A stretch of 64,000 bases of DNA from Sulfitobacter sp. F26169L (GTDB taxonomy: Bacteria; Pseudomonadota; Alphaproteobacteria; Rhodobacterales; Rhodobacteraceae). The stretch is from assembly GCF_026410285.1 (NCBI RefSeq), contig NZ_JAPMLP010000004.1, positions 217,569-281,568 on the forward strand, read 5' to 3'. Below are positions 44,191-53,463 of the stretch, piece by piece; position 1 is the stretch's first letter, and the number at the start of each line of letters is the position of its first letter. The translations under genes and the position numbers were made by a program. Below the pieces are notes generated by a model. That model saw nothing but the letters and a program-made list of their open reading frames with translations. It ran no database searches and was not told where the DNA came from.

Positions 44191-45789
44191 TCATCCGATA
44201 ACGACTGCTTTCACATCATCGTCGATGTGGGGCAGGTATTGTTCGAAGTTTTCTGCAAACATCGCAACCAGCTTGCTCACCTGACGGTCGTATGATTCTG
44301 GGTTGTCCCATGTCCGGCGTGGATCCAGCAGGATGTCCGCGACGCCTTCAACCGATACAGGCACTTCAAAACCGAAGTTTTCATCGGTGCGGAATTTGCC
44401 TGTCACCAGTGACCCGTCAAGTGCTGCGGTTAGCAAGGCGCGGGTTGCGCGGATCGGCATACGGGATCCCGTTCCGTAAGCGCCGCCTGTCCAGCCGGTG
44501 TTAACCAACCAACAGGTCGCGCCATGCTGTGCGATCTTTTCGCGCAGCAGGTTGCCGTAAACTTCGGGGCGGCGCGGCATGAACGGTGCGCCAAAGCAAG
44601 TTGAGAACGTCGGTTCCGGTTCGGTCACGCCCCGCTCGGTGCCTGCTACCTTTGAGGTGAAGCCCGACAGGAAGTGGTACATCGCCTGAGCAGGTGTCAG
44701 GCGTGCAATAGGGGGTAGCGTACCGAACGCATCACAGGTCAGCATGATGATGTTTTTGGGGTGGCCGCCAACTGCCTTTTTCGACGCATTTGCGATGTAG
44801 TGCAGCGGATAGGCGCAGCGCATGTTGGCTGTCAGGCTGTCATCGTCAAAATCGAGGTCTTTTGTTTCCTCGTCATAAACCATGTTCTCGATGACCGTGC
44901 CAAACTTCTCTGTTGTGGCATAGATTTCCGGCTCCGCCTCGGGGCTGAGGTTGATTGTCTTGGCATAGCACCCACCTTCAAAGTTGAAGGTGCCGGTGTC
45001 TGACCAGCCATGCTCGTCATCGCCGATCAGCGTCCGCTCGGGATCGGCTGACAGGGTGGTTTTGCCGGTGCCGGACAGGCCAAAGAAAATCGCGGTATCA
45101 ACCGGATTTCCAACTGCATGGTTGGCCGAGCAGTGCATCGGCATCACGCCTTTCTCTGGCAGCAGATAGTTCAGCAGCGAGAATACGGATTTCTTGTTTT
45201 CGCCTGCATACTCTGTACCGCCGATCAGGATCAGCTTGCGATCGAAGTTCATTGCAATCACGGTGTCAGAGCGACAGTCGTGCTTTTTCGGGTCTGCCTT
45301 GAAGCTGGGGCAGTTAACAACGGTAAAGTCCGCCACATAATCGTTCAGCTGGTCACGGTCGGGGCGGCGCATCATGTTGCGGATGAACAATCCATGCCAC
45401 GCAAGCTCGGTTACGAAGCGCACGTTTATCGCGTGCTTGGGGTCGGCGCCGCCAACAAGATCCTGCACAAAATAATCGCCGCCTTTCATGTGGGACAGCA
45501 TATCTGTGTACAGTGCGTCAAATCCGGCTTCCGACATTTCGGCGTTGTTTTCCCACCAGATCGTGTCTTTCACACTGTCGCTCATCACGACGTGCTTGTC
45601 TTTCGGAGAGCGGCCTGTGAATTTTCCGGTGGTAACGAGGAATGCGCCGCCTTTGCCCAATGCACCTTCGTCCCGCTTCAGCGCAGCTTCGATCAGGGCA
45701 GGCTCCATCTGGTTGTAATACACATTGCCCAGCCCTTTGATCCCTTGATCGTCGAGGCTGAAGTTCGGGTTGACCCGTCCGGTTTGCAT
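44191..45789 (-). CDS. pckA: phosphoenolpyruvate carboxykinase (ATP)
   Basis: 532 residues. The ATP-type PEPCK motifs are present: [20 protein letters not shown] (kinase-1a P-loop) followed by DEHGWSD and [20 protein letters not shown]. The substrate-binding ITPERY-type and Arg/Lys sites lie where expected. It converts oxaloacetate to PEP for gluconeogenesis. The ATG at 45789 gives the family's length ([20 protein letters not shown]). A hairpin CTGCGC/GCGCAG is 20 bases upstream. It is divergent from chvI, a common arrangement in alphaproteobacteria. Confidence 0.97.
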   Translation of the reverse strand: MQTGRVNPNFSLDDQGIKGLGNVYYNQMEPALIEAALKRDEGALGKGGAFLVTTGKFTGRSPKDKHVVMSDSVKDTIWWENNAEMSEAGFDALYTDMLSHMKGGDYFVQDLVGGADPKHAINVRFVTELAWHGLFIRNMMRRPDRDQLNDYVADFTVVNCPSFKADPKKHDCRSDTVIAMNFDRKLILIGGTEYAGENKKSVFSLLNYLLPEKGVMPMHCSANHAVGNPVDTAIFFGLSGTGKTTLSADPERTLIGDDEHGWSDTGTFNFEGGCYAKTINLSPEAEPEIYATTEKFGTVIENMVYDEETKDLDFDDDSLTANMRCAYPLHYIANASKKAVGGHPKNIIMLTCDAFGTLPPIARLTPAQAMYHFLSGFTSKVAGTERGVTEPEPTFSTCFGAPFMPRRPEVYGNLLREKIAQHGATCWLVNTGWTGGAYGTGSRMPIRATRALLTAALDGSLVTGKFRTDENFGFEVPVSVEGVADILLDPRRTWDNPESYDRQVSKLVAMFAENFEQYLPHIDDDVKAVVIG

Positions 45790-46190
45790 GCAATGTCTCC
45801 TTTGGAAACTGCGCGCTTTGCGCAGCGTATTGGGAAATGCCCGGACCAAATGCGCACGGGCGTCTGAGGAATAACGGCCTCTTAGCACGATGATTTACGC
45901 GTTGAACAGGCGCGTTTGCATAGTTAGCGCCACCAGATTGCCAAATGCTGTAGCCGGTGCCGGAATGGCGCGTTCCCGCTTGTTTTGCCGTCAGCGCGGA
46001 CCGGCTCGCCGGCAAGAAATATCAGCTGAACCGATTGAATGTGAGGCAATTTAGCCATTCCGAAACAAATTATGGCCTAAATGTGGCTAGGGGAGTGCAT
46101 GATTCGCAGTTTGGGATTGATTCGACAGCAAAAGGAGTGATCAATGCTTGAAAAAATAAAACAATATTGAGCAGCACAAGGAAGCAGGCA
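45790..46190. other. 401-base divergent intergenic region between pckA and chvI
   Basis: No gene longer than 8 codons was found. It contains the CTGCGC/GCGCAG hairpin at 45809-45825, presumably in the pckA leader, and the small reading frame at 46144-46170. AT-rich stretches around 46030-46090 and 46140-46170 are possible promoter regions for chvI. The rest shows nothing I can name. Confidence 0.5.
46144..46170 (+). CDS. 8-residue upstream reading frame ahead of chvI
   Basis: An ATG at 46144 with a very strong AAAGGAGTGATCA ribosome site opens a frame MLEKIKQY and a TGA. It ends 20 bases before the chvI ATG, which has its own AAGGAAG. A coupled leader peptide controlling chvI is possible; a chance frame is also possible because it is so short. 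Confidence 0.35.
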   Translation: MLEKIKQY

Positions 46191-46892
46191 ATGTCAAAAA
46201 TTGCATTGGTAGATGACGACAGGAATATCCTGACGTCAGTGTCGATGACTCTCGAAGCCGAAGGTTTCGAGGTGGAAACATATAATGATGGTCAGGCCGC
46301 ATTGGACGCTTTTAACAAGCGAATGCCCGATATGGCTGTTCTGGATATCAAAATGCCGCGGATGGACGGGATGGACCTGCTGCAGCGCCTTCGTCAGAAA
46401 ACCGCGATGCCTGTTATTTTTCTGACGTCCAAAGACGACGAGATTGACGAAGTCCTCGGGTTGCGCATGGGCGCGGATGACTATGTGAAAAAGCCGTTTT
46501 CCCAGCGCCTGTTGGTCGAGCGTATTCGCGCATTGTTGCGCCGTCAGGATGCGGTTGCGACTGACGAGGTGGGCGATACCGAAGAAACCAAGGTGATGGA
46601 ACGCGGTGATCTGCGGATGGACCCGCTGCGCCATGCGGTTAGCTGGAAGGGCAAGGACGTTTCCTTGACCGTCACAGAATTCCTGCTGTTGCAGGCTTTG
46701 GCCCAGCGCCCCGGCTTTGTTAAGTCGCGCGACCAGCTTATGGATGTCGCGTATGACGATCAGGTGTATGTGGACGACCGGACCATCGACAGCCACATCA
46801 AGCGCTTGCGCAAGAAGATGCGCTCGGCAGACGACGAATTCTCCGCGATTGAGACACTCTACGGGATCGGTTATAGATATAACGAAGAGTAA
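46191..46892 (+). CDS. chvI: two-component response regulator ChvI
   Basis: 233 residues, OmpR/PhoB type. The receiver domain has [20 protein letters not shown] with the phosphoacceptor in [16 protein letters not shown] and the Lys in [13 protein letters not shown]. The winged-helix domain ends [13 protein letters not shown] and GIGYRYNEE. ChvI with ChvG senses acid or envelope stress and controls metabolism and surface polysaccharide in alphaproteobacteria. The ATG at 46191 is used. It is followed by chvG 8 bases later. Confidence 0.92.
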   Translation: MSKIALVDDDRNILTSVSMTLEAEGFEVETYNDGQAALDAFNKRMPDMAVLDIKMPRMDGMDLLQRLRQKTAMPVIFLTSKDDEIDEVLGLRMGADDYVKKPFSQRLLVERIRALLRRQDAVATDEVGDTEETKVMERGDLRMDPLRHAVSWKGKDVSLTVTEFLLLQALAQRPGFVKSRDQLMDVAYDDQVYVDDRTIDSHIKRLRKKMRSADDEFSAIETLYGIGYRYNEE

Positions 46893-46900
46893 TCCGCTAA

Positions 46901-48619
46901 ATGGCGATTGTTGAGAGGGATTTCGTGCGCGACCTGACACCCGCAAAACGCGATGGTGATGTTGTTCTGGGTGACGATTGGGTTGCGCCGGACAGTGCTG
47001 CGCCAAATGAAATCAGGGCCCGTCGTGAACGGCGCGGCCTCTTCTCGCTGCGCGCATCGCCGCTGACCCGCAAAATCATCACGTTTAACCTGATCGCGTT
47101 GAACGTGCTGGTTGCGGGTATTCTCTACCTCAATTCATCCCGCGAAAGCCTTGCGGTGCAGCGCGCGGCATCACTTGTCTCCGAAGCGGAACTGATTGCC
47201 GATGTTGTCGAGGCGCAGTTGCCCGAAGGGGACACTGTTGACCTTTCTGTCGGCGAAGGTGTGGATATAGAAAAAACGCTGGCGGGTCTCGATCTGCGCA
47301 GCGGTATTCAGGTGTTTGTTTTTGACACCGATGGCGCGCTGATTTCCAGCTTCGAAGGTGCCAGTGATGCATTGGCTCAAGGTCGATCTGACGGCACCGA
47401 GACGAAAACAATCCTGACAGATGGTTTGAACTGGCTTTGGGGGGCGGTCTCGTCGCCCTTCCGCTCAGACGGCCCCATTCTATCGATAGAAGACAGGCTA
47501 GGGCCAGTTGTTGCCGCGACGCTGACAGACGGCGCACAGATCAAGGAAGACCGCGACGAAGCAGGTGCAACGCTGGTTGCTGTCGCGACACCTATCGAAC
47601 AGGACGGCGTCGCAGTCGGCGTGGTGGCGATTGCCAGTGCCAGTGGCGAAATTGACCGTCTTGTCCGTGGAGAACGCGAGCGTGTGTTGCAGATGTTTAT
47701 TATCGCAACCCTTGTTTCCATCGGGCTCAGCCTTGTCCTAGCATCTACAATCGCCAACCCGTTGGCCGATCTTGCCGCCGCGGCCGAACTGGGCCGGGAC
47801 AAGGATGCGCGCAAGATGAACCCGGGCCGTATCCGTATTCCCGATCTTACAGCGCGACCGGATGAAATTGGTCGCTTGTCCGGTGCTTTGCGCGGCATGA
47901 TCTCGGCGCTTTACAACCGTATTGATGGAAACGAACAATTTGCCGCCGATGTGGCGCATGAAATCAAGAACCCGCTTGCGTCGCTCCGCTCCGCAGTGGG
48001 CACATTGCGGATGGTAAAACGTGACGACCAGCGTGAAAAGCTGCTGGATGTGATCGACCATGATGTACGCCGTCTCGACCGTCTGGTCAGCGATATTTCA
48101 AATGCGTCCCGTTTGGACAGCGAACTTGTCAAGGAAGAGGAAGAGCCGTTTAACCTGATGAAGATGCTGGGCAATCTGGGTCAGTATCTGGGTGAAGACG
48201 CGAAAAACCGCGGTATCGATTTTATTATCGACCTTCCGAAAGATCCCATTATCGTGCAGGGGCTAGAAGCCCGTCTGGCGCAGGTTTTTGTAAACTTGAT
48301 CACCAATGCTATCTCTTTTTGCGAAGACGGTGATGCGATACGGGTTTGGGCGCGCAAGCGGGAAAATCGCGTCTTGATTGTCGTCGAAGATACCGGTCCG
48401 GGTATTCCCGATCAGGCGTTGTCAAAGATTTTTAAACGCTTCTACTCCGAACGTCCCGAAGAGCATTTTGGCAATAACTCCGGCCTCGGGCTTGCGATTT
48501 CCAAACAGATCGTTGAGGCGCATGGCGGTGTGATTTGGGCGGAGAATATCCGTCCGACAGAAGCAGATATCACCTCCGATCCGCTTGGCGCACGGTTTGT
48601 CGTCGGTCTGCCAATCTAA
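46901..48619 (+). CDS. chvG: sensor histidine kinase ChvG
   Basis: 572 residues. Two membrane helices bracket a periplasmic domain: around 61-80 (KIITFNLIALNVLVAGILYL) and around 263-285. A HAMP follows, then HisKA with the His in VAHEIKNPLASLRSAVGTLR and the ATPase domain with VNLITNAISFCEDG, EDTGPGIP and NNSGLGLAISKQIVEAHGG. It senses the envelope and phosphorylates ChvI. hprK starts 3 bases after its stop, linking the kinase to the PTS genes. Confidence 0.93.
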   Translation: MAIVERDFVRDLTPAKRDGDVVLGDDWVAPDSAAPNEIRARRERRGLFSLRASPLTRKIITFNLIALNVLVAGILYLNSSRESLAVQRAASLVSEAELIADVVEAQLPEGDTVDLSVGEGVDIEKTLAGLDLRSGIQVFVFDTDGALISSFEGASDALAQGRSDGTETKTILTDGLNWLWGAVSSPFRSDGPILSIEDRLGPVVAATLTDGAQIKEDRDEAGATLVAVATPIEQDGVAVGVVAIASASGEIDRLVRGERERVLQMFIIATLVSIGLSLVLASTIANPLADLAAAAELGRDKDARKMNPGRIRIPDLTARPDEIGRLSGALRGMISALYNRIDGNEQFAADVAHEIKNPLASLRSAVGTLRMVKRDDQREKLLDVIDHDVRRLDRLVSDISNASRLDSELVKEEEEPFNLMKMLGNLGQYLGEDAKNRGIDFIIDLPKDPIIVQGLEARLAQVFVNLITNAISFCEDGDAIRVWARKRENRVLIVVEDTGPGIPDQALSKIFKRFYSERPEEHFGNNSGLGLAISKQIVEAHGGVIWAENIRPTEADITSDPLGARFVVGLPI

Positions 48620-48622
48620 CCT

Positions 48623-49039
48623 ATGAGCAAGCGCAGCGCGACTTTGCATGCCACCTGCGTTGCTATCGCAGGCAAAGGGATTCTGATCACCGGACCATCT
48701 GGAAGCGGCAAATCGGCATTGGCGCTGCAATTGATTCCGTTGGGCGCTGTTCTGGTGGCGGATGACCGGACACATATCACCTGTGATGCAAACACATTGT
48801 TCGCGGCTCCGCCAAACACAATCGCCGGCATGATCGAAGCGCGCGGCGTTGGTATCATAACTGTTCCCTATCTGGAAACGGCACCTGTGGCGCTTGCGAT
48901 AGACATGGACCGGCTCGAGCGCGAGCGCTTGCCCCTGCGGCATAGCATGACAGTGCTGGACATAACGCTGCCTTGCCTGCACAAGGTTGACGCACCCTAT
49001 TTTCCTGCCGCGATCTATGCCTATCTGAAGGGTAGCTGA
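48623..49039 (+). CDS. hprK: HPr kinase/phosphorylase, short alphaproteobacterial form
   Basis: 138 residues, lacking the N-terminal domain found in Firmicutes HprK. The kinase P-loop GPSGSGKS is at 24-31 and is followed by LIPLGAVLVADDRTHITCD, the usual acceptor-site region. It phosphorylates HPr on a Ser and can remove that phosphate. The target Ser46 is present in the HPr encoded about 1.7 kb downstream. It lies between chvG and rapZ. Confidence 0.92.
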   Translation: MSKRSATLHATCVAIAGKGILITGPSGSGKSALALQLIPLGAVLVADDRTHITCDANTLFAAPPNTIAGMIEARGVGIITVPYLETAPVALAIDMDRLERERLPLRHSMTVLDITLPCLHKVDAPYFPAAIYAYLKGS

Positions 49040-49047
49040 AATGAGAA

Positions 49048-49947
49048 ATGATGACCCCTCCTGATCAAAATCTCCGTCGTATTGTGGTTGTTACCGGTCC
49101 CTCCGGTGCGGGGCGTTCGACGACATTGAATGTGCTGGAGGATGCTGGGTACGAGGTGATAGATAACCTGCCGCTGCGGCTGATGCCGGTATTGCTTGAC
49201 GACCCGGATCAGTCACGCCCGCTGGCGCTGGGGATTGATGCCCGAAATCGGGACTTCTCGACAAATACCGTCATTGATTTTCTGGGCAGATTGGCGCTGA
49301 AGCCCGGTGTTCTGGCTGAACTTCTTTTTCTGGATTGCAGCACCGAAGTATTGTTGCACCGCTTTTCCGAGACACGGCGCCGTCACCCGATGGCACCTGC
49401 TAACAGACCTGCCGAGGGAATAGGGGCTGAGCAAGAGCTTCTCATGCCGTTGCGTGTGCGGGCTGACATGTTGATCGATACGTCGACGCTGAATGTGCAT
49501 GAATTGCGTGCGGAAGTTGAACACTGGTTCGCGCCCGGAGGTAAACGCCACTTGTCGGTTGCGGTACAGTCGTTCTCTTACAAGCGGGGTCTGCCGCGAT
49601 CGGTTGATATGGTGTATGATTGCCGGTTCCTGAAAAACCCGTATTGGGAGCCTTCGTTGCGCGCCCTCAACGGAACTGATCCGCGCGTGGCTGCACATGT
49701 CGCAACCGATCCGCGGTACGACGAGTTTTCGCAAAAGGTGCTGGACATGAGCAGGTTGATTTTGCCAGCGTGTCGGGAAGAGGGTAAGAGCCACTTTTCC
49801 ATCGCGTTCGGTTGTACCGGCGGACAGCACAGATCGGTAACCCTTGCGGAAAGCCACGCGTCACAGCTTGCCGATGAAGGCTGGCAGGTGTCGATCAGGC
49901 ATCGGGAAATAAACGCGCGCCAGCAGGAAGGGATGCAAAAGACGTGA
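49048..49947 (+). CDS. rapZ: RNase adapter / nucleotide-binding protein RapZ
   Basis: 299 residues. The N-terminal P-loop is TGPSGAGRSTTLNVLED: the usual Lys is Arg23. The C-terminal half has CTGGQHRSVTLAE (residue about 270) and SIRHREI, typical of RapZ/YvcJ. In E. coli RapZ guides RNase E to a small RNA for amino-sugar metabolism. A second ATG at 49051 is equally possible. It is placed between hprK and the EIIA gene, so the cluster links kinase, adapter and PTS protein. Confidence 0.93.
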   Translation: MMTPPDQNLRRIVVVTGPSGAGRSTTLNVLEDAGYEVIDNLPLRLMPVLLDDPDQSRPLALGIDARNRDFSTNTVIDFLGRLALKPGVLAELLFLDCSTEVLLHRFSETRRRHPMAPANRPAEGIGAEQELLMPLRVRADMLIDTSTLNVHELRAEVEHWFAPGGKRHLSVAVQSFSYKRGLPRSVDMVYDCRFLKNPYWEPSLRALNGTDPRVAAHVATDPRYDEFSQKVLDMSRLILPACREEGKSHFSIAFGCTGGQHRSVTLAESHASQLADEGWQVSIRHREINARQQEGMQKT

Positions 49948-50336
49948 TTGGTGTTGTGATTGTTGCACATGGTGGACTGGCGCGGGAATATCTTGCCGCG
50001 ATGGAGCATATCATTGGCGCGCAACAGGGCGTCCGTGCAATCGAGATCCCTGCGGAACATGATCGCACGGCAAAGCAGGCGGAAATTTGTGATGCTGCCG
50101 ATGCCGTTGACAAAGGACAGGGTGTTGTTGTCGTTACCGATCTTTATGGCGCATCGCCGTCAAATCTCAGCTTGATGGCATGTAGGCCCGCGGGGCGCAG
50201 GATTGTTTACGGGGTGAACTTGCCCATGTTGATCAAACTTGCAAAAAACCGTCACAAACCCGTAGCCGAGGCAGTTCGCACAGCCGTGGAAGCCGGTAGA
50301 AAATACATCGACGCCCAGAACGTCAGCACAGAATAG
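49944..50336 (+). CDS. PTS EIIA protein, mannose-type
   Basis: 130 residues from a GTG overlapping the rapZ stop. His9 in IVAHGGLAREYLAAME is the phosphorylated residue. KGQGVVVVTDLYGASPSNLS is the conserved second motif. It is a phosphate acceptor from HPr; no EIIB, EIIC or EIID gene is visible here, so it likely regulates rather than transports sugar. Confidence 0.93.
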   Translation: MIGVVIVAHGGLAREYLAAMEHIIGAQQGVRAIEIPAEHDRTAKQAEICDAADAVDKGQGVVVVTDLYGASPSNLSLMACRPAGRRIVYGVNLPMLIKLAKNRHKPVAEAVRTAVEAGRKYIDAQNVSTE

Positions 50337-50348
50337 CAAGGCTATCAA

Positions 50349-50618
50349 ATGACCAACATCACCCTTGAGATTGTAAATGAAAAAGGCCTGCACGCGCGCG
50401 CCTCCGCCAAATTTGTCGAGGTTGTCGAAGGGTTCGACGCCTCTGCCGAAGTAAGTAAGGACGGGATGAGCGCGTCTGGCGACAGCATTATGGGGCTTTT
50501 GATGTTGGCAGCGGCAAAGGGAAGCTTTATTGACGTCGAAACGTCCGGTGCGGACGAGGAGGCACTGGCCGCCGCATTAACCGCGCTGGTCGCAGACAAA
50601 TTTGGCGAGGGTATGTAG
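50349..50618 (+). CDS. ptsH: phosphocarrier protein HPr
   Basis: 89 residues with the active-site His15 in EKGLHARASAKF and the regulatory Ser46 in SGDSIMGLLMLAA. His15 receives phosphate from EI and Ser46 from HprK. Both sites are kept, so HPr can join PTS signals with HprK control. It follows EIIA by 12 bases; EI is not in the window. Confidence 0.96.
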   Translation: MTNITLEIVNEKGLHARASAKFVEVVEGFDASAEVSKDGMSASGDSIMGLLMLAAAKGSFIDVETSGADEEALAAALTALVADKFGEGM

Positions 50619-50657
50619 CGCGCCTACCAATCCCCAAGGTTAAGTGAGGTTGCCCAA

Positions 50658-51548
50658 GTGGCAGAAGAAACCCAATCTGTTGGTTCGCATCGTGCCGCAA
50701 GCGCGGGCAAAGAGCAGGTAAGCTTTCAAAAATACGACCGTCGAAGCCTTTCGTATGCGTCTACATTCGATGATCCGTGGAAGGCGCGGTTCATTTCGGT
50801 AATGGAATTGCTCACCGGCAAGCTAAAGATTCTTCGGATGATCCAGAAGTTTGAAAAGCGCGGCGCGCCCAGCGGGCAAGCTTTCTGGCGTCAGGCGCTG
50901 GATACGATGGGCATAGATCTGATGACTCCGCCGGCGCAGCTTGATCTGATCCCCAAGGAGGGGCCGGTAATAGTGGTGGCCAATCATCCGCACGGAATGG
51001 TTGATGGCATGATATTTGCCGACCTTATTGGCCGTGTGCGCCCCGATTACCGTATCCTGACACGGTCTTTGCTGACCTCGATTGACGAAGTCGCTGGAAG
51101 TTACATGATTCCGGTGCCGTTTCCCCATGACCCGGACGCGCAGCGCAAGGGTGTCGAGATGCGCGCAAAGGCGATGAAGCACCTCAAGGAAGGTGGCGTT
51201 GTTGCGCTGTTTCCATCGGGCGTTGTTGCCGCCTCGCAGACGTGGTGGGGCCCGGCAGTAGAGGCAGAGTGGAATGTATTCACCGCCAAGATGATCCGCC
51301 GTTCCGGCGCGCAGGTTGTTCCGATGAAATTTCCGGGTCAGAACAGCCGCGCCTACCAGATCGCGAACCAGCTTTCTCCGATGTTGCGGCAGGGTTTGCT
51401 GCTGCACGAAATCGCGCATAGTTGCAACAAACCCCAAAAGCCCATTGTCGGTGCGCCAATCCCGCAATCCGAGATTGACGCCCGCGTGGATGATCCTCGC
51501 AGCTTTATGGAGTGGCTGCGCGCCCATACATTGGCCTTGAAGGACTAA
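50658..51548 (+). CDS. PlsC-like lysophospholipid acyltransferase
   Basis: 296 residues. The acyltransferase motif NHPHGMVDGM (NHxxxxD) is at about 111-120, with FPSGV (equivalent to FPEG) near residue 183. The family acylates lysophosphatidate or other lysolipids at the membrane. The GTG at 50658 with GTGAGG ahead is the most likely start. The protein lies in the shadow of HPr but starts 39 bases after it. It converges on the hydroxybutyryl-CoA dehydrogenase gene. Confidence 0.82.
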   Translation: MAEETQSVGSHRAASAGKEQVSFQKYDRRSLSYASTFDDPWKARFISVMELLTGKLKILRMIQKFEKRGAPSGQAFWRQALDTMGIDLMTPPAQLDLIPKEGPVIVVANHPHGMVDGMIFADLIGRVRPDYRILTRSLLTSIDEVAGSYMIPVPFPHDPDAQRKGVEMRAKAMKHLKEGGVVALFPSGVVAASQTWWGPAVEAEWNVFTAKMIRRSGAQVVPMKFPGQNSRAYQIANQLSPMLRQGLLLHEIAHSCNKPQKPIVGAPIPQSEIDARVDDPRSFMEWLRAHTLALKD

Positions 51549-51551
51549 AAG

Positions 51552-52427
51552 CTAGCGTGTGGGAACAGGAACGTCACCTCGGTAGTCGTAAAATCCGCGC
51601 TGGCTTTTGCGTCCCAGCCAGCCTGCTTCGACATATTTGGTAAGCAGGGGGCAGGGGCGATATTTGGTATCCGCCAGCCCGTCATGCAGGACGTTCATAA
51701 TTGCCAGACAGGTATCAAGGCCGATAAAATCAGCTAGTTCCAGCGGCCCCATCGGGTGATTTGCGCCCAGCTTGAGGGAGCTGTCGATTGATTGAACACT
51801 GCCGACACCTTCGTACAGCGTATAAACCGCCTCGTTAATCATCGGCATCAGGATACGGTTCACGATAAATGCGGGAAAATCTTCGGCAGATGCGGCTGTT
51901 TTTTCCAGACGGTCCACAACTTCTTTGCAGGCCGCGAATGTTTCTTCGTTGGTGGCGATACCCCTGATCAATTCGACCAGCTGCATCACGGGCACAGGGT
52001 TCATAAAGTGGAAACCCATAAACCGTTCGGGCCGGTCTGTGCGGCTCGCCAGACGGGTGATGGATATTGACGAGGTGTTTGATGTCAGAATTGTCTCCGG
52101 CTTGAGGTGCGGCAGCAAATCTTCGAAAATCGCTTGCTTGACCGTCTCGCGTTCGGTCGCCGCCTCGATGATCAGATCGGATGGGCCAAGATCACTGAGG
52201 GTTACCGTGGTTTTGATACGGGCAAGTGCTGCGTCCATATCAGCTTCTGTAATCTTGCCGCGTCCCACCTGACGGGACATATTCCCGCGCATCAGGTCCA
52301 TGGCTTTGCTCAGGGCGTCTTCGCTGATGTCGTTGAGCATCACGTCATACCCTGCCAGTGACATCACATGCGCAATGCCATTGCCCATCTGTCCCGCGCC
52401 AACGATGCCGATTGTCTGGATATGCAT
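51552..52427 (-). CDS. 3-hydroxybutyryl-CoA dehydrogenase
   Basis: 291 residues. The NAD-binding GIVGAGQMGNGIAHVMSLAG is at 7-26, the catalytic His is in FMGFHFMNPVPVMQLVELI and the C-terminal domain ends GRKSQRGFYDY. It oxidises 3-hydroxybutyryl-CoA reversibly for fatty acid or polyhydroxybutyrate metabolism. In the ethylmalonyl-CoA pathway it can supply acetoacetyl-CoA conversion. It is in the same orientation as etfB-etfA, with the DUF6473 gene between them on the other strand. Confidence 0.94.
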   Translation of the reverse strand: MHIQTIGIVGAGQMGNGIAHVMSLAGYDVMLNDISEDALSKAMDLMRGNMSRQVGRGKITEADMDAALARIKTTVTLSDLGPSDLIIEAATERETVKQAIFEDLLPHLKPETILTSNTSSISITRLASRTDRPERFMGFHFMNPVPVMQLVELIRGIATNEETFAACKEVVDRLEKTAASAEDFPAFIVNRILMPMINEAVYTLYEGVGSVQSIDSSLKLGANHPMGPLELADFIGLDTCLAIMNVLHDGLADTKYRPCPLLTKYVEAGWLGRKSQRGFYDYRGDVPVPTR

Positions 52428-52584
52428 GGCTGTAGTCCTTTGTTGTTTGGCGCAAGCTTACGGCGGAGTGATGCCCCCCTGCAAGGGCTGCGACTGCTGA
52501 AAATCTGATACAAAGGCACCCTTTAAGCGAATCGTAAGAACCAGCCGATCATAAACGTAGCGGGTGAGAAAAAAGGTGGGTTCA

Positions 52585-53397
52585 ATGACCTATGATGTAC
52601 TGGGGGCGGGGGCCCTTGACTATCTGCCGTGCCATTATGGCGCGTCGAAACTTGTATTCAGAGGACCAAGGCGTGATCTGGGGGCACCCTATGTGGCCTT
52701 CCTGGGGGGTACGCAGACATTCGGCAAATTTATCGAACAACCCTATCCGCTGAAGGTTGAACATTTGACGGGTGTGACTTCGGTAAATCTCGGCCAGGTG
52801 AATGCCGGCGTCGAGGTTTATGAACAGGAGGCAGTCGTGCATGAAATTGCGCAAGGCGCGCGTGTGACTGTGGTCGAGGTTTTGGGGGCCGTTAATGCCA
52901 GCAATCTATTTTACGCGGTGCATCCACGTCGCAATGACAGGTTCTTGCGCGCGTCCAGGCAGCTGAAACAGTTGTATCCCGAAGTGGATTTTACGCAGTT
53001 CCATTTTACGCAGCATCTAGTGAGCCACCTACAGCGCATAGACGCAGACCGTTTTTTGCTTGTGCGGCGTATGTTGCAGCGCGGATGGATTCGCAGAATG
53101 AGGCAACTTTTGAAAAAACTGGGCGGACCTGTGGTGTTGCTAAGGCTGGGCGCGGATCGCAGCGGCAACTTGCGTTGCGGCGGTATCGCTCCGGTCACCG
53201 ACAATATGATTGATGCCCTAGGACCGGTCTTCTCTGCCTGCGTTGAAATGCCGGACAATGCAGGATCAGGCAGCGGGCACATGCAAGGCATGGTGTATAA
53301 TTTGCTTGAAGAAGATGCAGCTAAACAGCTGCCCGGGCCGGAGTTCCATAGCGACACAGCTGAAACGCTCAGTCCGGTTCTTGACCGGTTGATGTAG
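52585..53397 (+). CDS. DUF6473 family protein
   Basis: 270 residues starting MTYDVLGAGALDYLPCHYGA, with FRGPRRDLGAPYVAFLGGTQ, GKFIEQPYPLKVEHL and FYAVHPRRNDRFLRASRQLK. This matches, from memory, the DUF6473 family of Rhodobacteraceae, whose function is unknown. The GG(T)xTFGKF pattern recalls an SGNH hydrolase-like start, but no clear catalytic triad can be placed. The ATG at 52585 is used. It lies between hydroxybutyryl-CoA dehydrogenase and etfA on the opposite strand and ends at a strong terminator. Confidence 0.72.
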   Translation: MTYDVLGAGALDYLPCHYGASKLVFRGPRRDLGAPYVAFLGGTQTFGKFIEQPYPLKVEHLTGVTSVNLGQVNAGVEVYEQEAVVHEIAQGARVTVVEVLGAVNASNLFYAVHPRRNDRFLRASRQLKQLYPEVDFTQFHFTQHLVSHLQRIDADRFLLVRRMLQRGWIRRMRQLLKKLGGPVVLLRLGADRSGNLRCGGIAPVTDNMIDALGPVFSACVEMPDNAGSGSGHMQGMVYNLLEEDAAKQLPGPEFHSDTAETLSPVLDRLM

Positions 53398-53411
53398 AGT
53401 GGCACTAACGC

Positions 53412-53440
53412 AAAAGGCCCACCAAACAGGTGGGCCTTTT
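53412..53440. terminator. bidirectional terminator between DUF6473 and etfA
   Basis: AAAAGGCCCACC (53412-53423), a five-base AAACA loop and GGTGGGCCTTTT (53429-53440) form a perfect 12-base stem with A- and T-runs at its ends, so it can stop transcription from both sides. Confidence 0.92.
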
Positions 53441-53463
53441 GAATTTCGTACGACCTGAAACGC

